From NCBI GenBank assembly GCA_020025475.1, contig JAHHSA010000033.1, positions 1 to 16,359 on the forward strand: a DNA stretch of 16,359 nt, written 5' to 3'. This DNA is from Oscillibacter sp. (lineage in GTDB: Bacteria; Bacillota; Clostridia; Oscillospirales; Oscillospiraceae). The translations under genes were made by a program, and so were the position numbers. The notes below the pieces were generated by a model that worked only from the letters and a program-made list of their open reading frames with translations, made no database searches and was not told the DNA's origin. Of this stretch, positions 13,369-16,359 are shown piece by piece (the stretch's first letter is position 1; the number at the start of each line of letters is the position of its first letter).

Positions 13369-14184
13369 TTGAAAACAATCGCATTGGCAAACCAGAAAGG
13401 TGGCGTGGGGAAAACTACCACGGCTGCCTGCCTGGGAGTTGGTCTTTCTCGGCAAGGTAAAAACGTCCTGCTGATTGACGCCGATCCCCAGGGAAACCTG
13501 ACCCAAATGATGGGATGGCAGCAGCCGGATGATCTGGAACAAACGCTGGCCACACTCATGGAGCAGATCATGCTGGAAAAGCCCCTCTCCACAGAGCAAA
13601 CCATTCTGAAACAGAAGGACGGTGTGGATTTGATCCCTGCCAACATTGAGCTTTCGGCACTGGAGGTGAGCCTGGTCAACGCCATGAGCCGGGAGACGGT
13701 GCTGCGGCAGCTGCTGGACACGGTGAAGGACCGGTACGACTACGCAATCATCGACTGTATGCCCTCTTTGGGGATGCTGTCCATCAATGCGCTGACCGCA
13801 GCGGACAGCGTGATCATTCCGGTGCAGGCACAGTACCTGCCCGCCAAGGGCTTGCAGCAGCTGTTGAAAACAGTGGTCCGCGTCAAAAGACAGTTGAATC
13901 CCAAGCTGGACATTAATGGTATCCTAGTCACCATGGTGGATCAGCGCACCAATCTGTCGAGAGGGGTTCTGGAGCAGATACGCAGCGCTTATGGCGGCAA
14001 GGTGTTTCAAAGCGTCATTCCCATCTCCACAAAACTGGCGGAGACAGCGCTGGAAAACTGCAGCATCTACGACCACGAGCCGGGCGGCAAGGCTGCAAGA
14101 GCCTATGAAAATCTGACGGAGGAGGTCATGAGCCATGGCAGGAGCAGAGAAAACCGCAAACATGAAGCTGTCCAGGTTAGATGA
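13369..14184 (+). CDS. parA: ParA-family partition ATPase
   Basis: A deviant Walker-type ATPase (MinD/ParA/Soj group) that, with ParB, segregates or stabilises the element when it is circular. In the 271-residue protein the deviant Walker A is KGGVGKTT (10-17), Walker A' is DADPQGN (37-43), and Walker B is YAIIDCMPSLG (125-135) with Asp129. There is no N-terminal DNA-binding extension, so it is a short Soj-like ParA. Translation starts at TTG: GGAGG (13356-13360) sits 8 nt upstream and the protein begins MKTIALANQKGG as in other ICE ParAs. The last 50 nt overlap parB in another frame, so the basic tail of ParA is encoded by the parB start region. Expression may be controlled by the hairpin leader just upstream. 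Confidence 0.92.
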   Translation: MKTIALANQKGGVGKTTTAACLGVGLSRQGKNVLLIDADPQGNLTQMMGWQQPDDLEQTLATLMEQIMLEKPLSTEQTILKQKDGVDLIPANIELSALEVSLVNAMSRETVLRQLLDTVKDRYDYAIIDCMPSLGMLSINALTAADSVIIPVQAQYLPAKGLQQLLKTVVRVKRQLNPKLDINGILVTMVDQRTNLSRGVLEQIRSAYGGKVFQSVIPISTKLAETALENCSIYDHEPGGKAARAYENLTEEVMSHGRSRENRKHEAVQVR

Positions 14185-15091
14185 CCTGTTTAAGACGGAT
14201 GCAGAGCGGGAGGCGGACCTGGAGGCGGAGCAGGCAGAAAAAATTGTGGAGTTGCCTGCTGACCAGATTTATCCCTATGCAAGACAGCCGTACAGCATTG
14301 ACCGTCCCACACCGGATTTGGTGCGGCTGATGGACAGCATCGAACAGATTGGGATTGCAGAGCCGCTGATTGTGCGGCCTCGCACGGAGGGCGGCTATGA
14401 GATCATCTCCGGCCACCGGCGCGACTACTGCGCCAGAACGGTGGGCCTGGAAACCCGTCCTGCAATCATCCGGAATTATACCGACGAGGAAGCGGACATC
14501 CTGGTGGTTGATTACAACATCAACCGGGAGGACCTGCTTCCCAGCGAGAAAGCAAAGGCCTATAAACTGAGATTGGATGCCATGAAACGTAAAGCTGGAA
14601 GACCTGCAAAAAATTCTGCCCAAGTTGGGCAGAATTTTAAAGGGAGGGTTTCAGTTGAAATATTGGCAGAACAGGTAAACGAAAGCCGAATGCAAATTCA
14701 GCGCTATATACGGCTGACATACCTGCTTCCAGGGCTTTTAGAGAAAGTGGATAGCGGCAATCTCAAATTTGTCCCGGCAGCAGATTATATCTCCCACCTG
14801 TCCGAGAAGGAGCAGACCTACTTGGAGATGGTGATGGAGCGGGATGAGCTGTGCCCGTCACTGAATCAGGCCAAGCAGCTGAAAAAGCTGAGCGATGAGG
14901 GAAAGTTGGAAAACGCCGCCATCGACCTGATCATGCGGCTGGAAAAGCCTTTGGAGCGAAAAGTGACCCTCCGCAATGACAGGCTGAAAACCTACTTTCC
15001 CGAAAGCTATACGCCCAAGCAGATCGAGAATGTGATCATTCGGCTGCTGGAGGATTGGCAGAGGAAGCGCAAACATGAGATGACGCGATAA
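14135..15091 (+). CDS. parB: ParB-family partition protein
   Basis: ParB proteins bind parS-like sites, spread on DNA as CTP-dependent clamps and stimulate ParA. The 318-residue protein has the N-terminal nucleotide-binding fold with PYARQPY (47-53), IAEPLIVRP (74-82) and the arginine box ISGHRRDYCAR (91-101), then the helix-turn-helix region ILAEQVNESRMQIQRYIRL (176-194) and a C-terminal part rich in charged helices that probably dimerises. GGAGGAGG (14118-14125) lies 9 nt before ATG 14135, inside the end of parA, so the two are coupled. A 29-nt palindrome (14610-14638) is embedded in the codons for the linker NSAQVGQNF between the nucleotide-binding fold and the helix-turn-helix. Confidence 0.92.
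   Translation: MAGAEKTANMKLSRLDDLFKTDAEREADLEAEQAEKIVELPADQIYPYARQPYSIDRPTPDLVRLMDSIEQIGIAEPLIVRPRTEGGYEIISGHRRDYCARTVGLETRPAIIRNYTDEEADILVVDYNINREDLLPSEKAKAYKLRLDAMKRKAGRPAKNSAQVGQNFKGRVSVEILAEQVNESRMQIQRYIRLTYLLPGLLEKVDSGNLKFVPAADYISHLSEKEQTYLEMVMERDELCPSLNQAKQLKKLSDEGKLENAAIDLIMRLEKPLERKVTLRNDRLKTYFPESYTPKQIENVIIRLLEDWQRKRKHEMTR
14610..14638. repeat. 29-nt near-perfect palindrome inside parB
   Basis: AAAATTCTGCCCAA (14610-14623), a central G (14624), and its exact complement TTGGGCAGAATTTT (14625-14638): 14-bp arms with no mismatch. As RNA it would fold into a hairpin ending in AATTTT, terminator-like. As DNA it is a two-fold symmetric protein-binding site. See the findings for what it may do. 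Confidence 0.9.
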
Positions 15092-15126
15092 ATGCTCTGC
15101 CGAGGGTTTTGAAAGGACGTGAAAAC

Positions 15127-15936
15127 ATGAGCTTGAAACTGCCGGAGGTGTGCTTTTCAACACTGCCCACAACCGGGGAACTGGTTCTTCTCAAACGGGG
15201 AGAGCGGGGATATTACCGGACGGATTTGAATGGCGAGAATCGGGAGCAGAACCAGATGACTGCTGAGGAAAACAATCGGAAACTTGGTATCAATAAACCG
15301 CAGCGATTGGCGATGGAGTGCGGGTCCATGTTTGGCTGGAAGGTGCCTGGGGCTGATCCCCAGACGTATTTGGACACCATGGAGTTTTTCCCAAACTGGG
15401 TAGATCGGGGACAGCTGAAGCACCCCATCCTGAGTATTGGGTATCCATTTCAGGGCCACCTTTTCCAGAACATCACGGCCGGAGAAGTTATCAGCTATAT
15501 CGGGCTGGACCGTGTATCGGAGCACCTGATGGGCGAAGACAGCGATGTGGTGATGCTCCCGGATCTTGTGAAGGGAAAGCCCATGCTGCCCGTCCGGGTG
15601 ATTTTTGAAAATGAGTTCGTGAAGAACCTGGCCATTGAAGAAGGTGCATCTACACGTGAGCAGGAAAAGGTGGGGGATTATTCCATCATTGCCAGAATTC
15701 ACGTGGGAAGAGCGGAGCTGGCCCTGGGGGAATCTGCAAGGAACCCAAGCAGATTCGGAACGTGGAAGCGCATTCCGGAGAATGAAAAAGGCGGACAGCA
15801 TGAATTCTTCTGGGGGCATTATTTGAATGACCGGGATACCGCGCTGAAAGACTTTGAGAACCGCGTTCAAGAGGAAAAAGAGTATCAGGATTTGATTGTT
15901 CAGCAAAATCCGAAACGCAACGGAAAGGTAAGGTAA
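15127..15936 (+). CDS. Conserved ICE protein of unknown function
   Basis: The 269-residue product has no enzyme motif I can name. Its first 80 residues (TGELVLLKRGERGYYRTDL, then NKPQRLAMECGSMFGWKVPGADP) match a segment I recall from large polyvalent proteins of clostridial ICEs, where a GELVLIKRGE...GYY stretch is followed by AGSMFGW and PAADPKNY. The rest is mixed alpha/beta and charged at the C-terminus, with no membrane segment or signal peptide. AAGGA (15113-15117) lies 9 nt before ATG 15127; a TTG at 15109 would add six residues but lacks a ribosome binding site. It lies 35 nt after parB and 2 nt before the next gene, so it belongs to the same operon. Confidence 0.82.
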   Translation: MSLKLPEVCFSTLPTTGELVLLKRGERGYYRTDLNGENREQNQMTAEENNRKLGINKPQRLAMECGSMFGWKVPGADPQTYLDTMEFFPNWVDRGQLKHPILSIGYPFQGHLFQNITAGEVISYIGLDRVSEHLMGEDSDVVMLPDLVKGKPMLPVRVIFENEFVKNLAIEEGASTREQEKVGDYSIIARIHVGRAELALGESARNPSRFGTWKRIPENEKGGQHEFFWGHYLNDRDTALKDFENRVQEEKEYQDLIVQQNPKRNGKVR

Positions 15937-15938
15937 CG

Positions 15939-16133
15939 ATGACTGACAACATCAACGAAGCAGCGGAAAGCTCGCCGGAATGCCAACATTTCCAAAAGGT
16001 GTCCCTGTACGGACCTGCTGATGTTTGCGTAATATGCGGAGCATATATGGCGGAAGGAACTGGCATGGTGTGCCAGGAATGTATGGACGAAATCAGAGCT
16101 GAGATCGTGGAAAGAGGAGGTACATACAGATGA
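15939..16133 (+). CDS. Small zinc-ribbon protein of the element
   Basis: A 64-residue protein with two CxxC pairs, CVIC (30-33) and CQEC (45-48), separated by 11 residues, which is the layout of a zinc ribbon or small zinc finger. An extra CQH lies at 15-17. AAAGGTAAGG (15924-15933) overlaps the end of the previous gene and serves as ribosome binding site. The stop codon overlaps the next ATG by 4 nt. Function is unknown; similar small cysteine proteins are common passengers in clostridial ICEs. The tight spacing on both sides supports it as a real gene. Confidence 0.75.
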   Translation: MTDNINEAAESSPECQHFQKVSLYGPADVCVICGAYMAEGTGMVCQECMDEIRAEIVERGGTYR

Positions 16134-16359
16134 GCCAGGAACCTGTGGAACTTCACGGGGTGATTGCATTTCCCAATCCTAACGGGGAACGGGAAATCCG
16201 ATTCATTGATTCTATCTACAATGAACTGTTCAAGGTGCCGGACGGCGGCTCCATCATTGTAACGAACTTTGAGGGCCAGCGGAAAACACTGACCTGCAAG
16301 TACATTGATGACTACCACGCACTCATTGGCGGGAGCACCTATCATATCTGCCAGTTTGC
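16130..16359 (+). CDS. LPD28-like ICE protein, 5' part only
   Basis: An open frame starts at ATG 16130 in the ATGA overlap with the zinc-ribbon gene, with GAGGAGG (16114-16120) 9 nt upstream, and runs off the window after 76 codons. The visible protein begins MSQEPVELHGVIAFPN and contains IDSIYNELFKVPDGGSIIV, CKYIDDYHALIGGSTYHICQF. This is close to what I remember as the large polyvalent protein-associated domain LPD28 (NELFKIPDGG...CKYIDDYH...YHICEFAE), which occurs as a small stand-alone gene or as part of large ICE proteins. Its molecular role is not established. The 3' end and full domain layout are not in the window. Confidence 0.8.
   Translation, partial: MSQEPVELHGVIAFPNPNGEREIRFIDSIYNELFKVPDGGSIIVTNFEGQRKTLTCKYIDDYHALIGGSTYHICQF

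Larger units (their letters stand above)
12601..16359 (+). mobile_element. Left part of an integrative conjugative/mobilisable element (Tn1549-like gene order)
   Basis: The order repA, parA, parB, conserved element protein, small zinc-ribbon protein, LPD28-like protein is typical of the replication/maintenance end of clostridial ICEs. The start is placed at the composition change after 12600, where an AT-rich stretch replaces the GC-richer chromosome. Integrase, relaxase and the right end are not in the window, so whether it is conjugative or only mobilisable cannot be seen. Confidence 0.7.

Noticed and set aside
1..16359. tRNA genes, rRNA genes and CRISPR arrays
   Set aside because: I looked for cloverleaf-like ends with TTC-type loops, rRNA cores and regularly spaced long direct repeats and saw none. 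The only periodic signal is the short CGGAA set in repA, which is too short and irregular for CRISPR.

Overview
The window looks like a spore-forming anaerobic member of the Clostridia, probably Oscillospiraceae-like (Flavonifractor/Lawsonibacter relatives). This is inferred from the sporulation gene yunB, strong AGGAGG-type ribosome binding sites, sigma-A-type promoters, clostridial variants of MurD and LysA, and a Tn1549-like conjugative-element module. No species can be named from the sequence alone.

Layout. Positions 1-6386 are chromosomal housekeeping DNA: lysA (lysine and diaminopimelate metabolism), rnpB on the minus strand (RNase P RNA with promoter and terminator), murD (peptidoglycan precursor), yunB (sporulation, with a candidate sigma-E-type promoter) and a divergent NAD-dependent DNA ligase ending in a strong terminator. 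rnpB and murD are transcribed away from each other from back-to-back promoters. Positions 6387-10986 hold what looks like a peptide-handling neighbourhood: a regulatory region, an OPT-family oligopeptide transporter, an orphan PqqD-like protein translationally coupled to a small membrane protein, and an aminoacyl-histidine dipeptidase (PepD), closed by a strong terminator. Positions 11170-12600 carry yaaA (peroxide stress) and a short clostridial protein of unknown function that seems to lose its C-terminus.

From about 12600 the composition turns AT-rich. The rest of the window is the left part of an integrative and conjugative (or mobilisable) element: a RepA_N-type initiator that is frameshifted and truncated, parA with a TTG start, an overlapping parB, a conserved element protein of unknown function, a small zinc-ribbon protein, and the start of an LPD28-like protein that runs off the end. 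The other end of the element, including its integrase, is outside the window.

No complete new defence or biosynthetic system is visible. The most interesting signals are a 29-nt near-perfect palindrome inside parB, iteron-like repeats kept in the broken repA linker, a two-hairpin leader with a terminator directly ahead of the parA ribosome binding site, and the orphan PqqD/membrane-protein pair between a peptide transporter and a dipeptidase.
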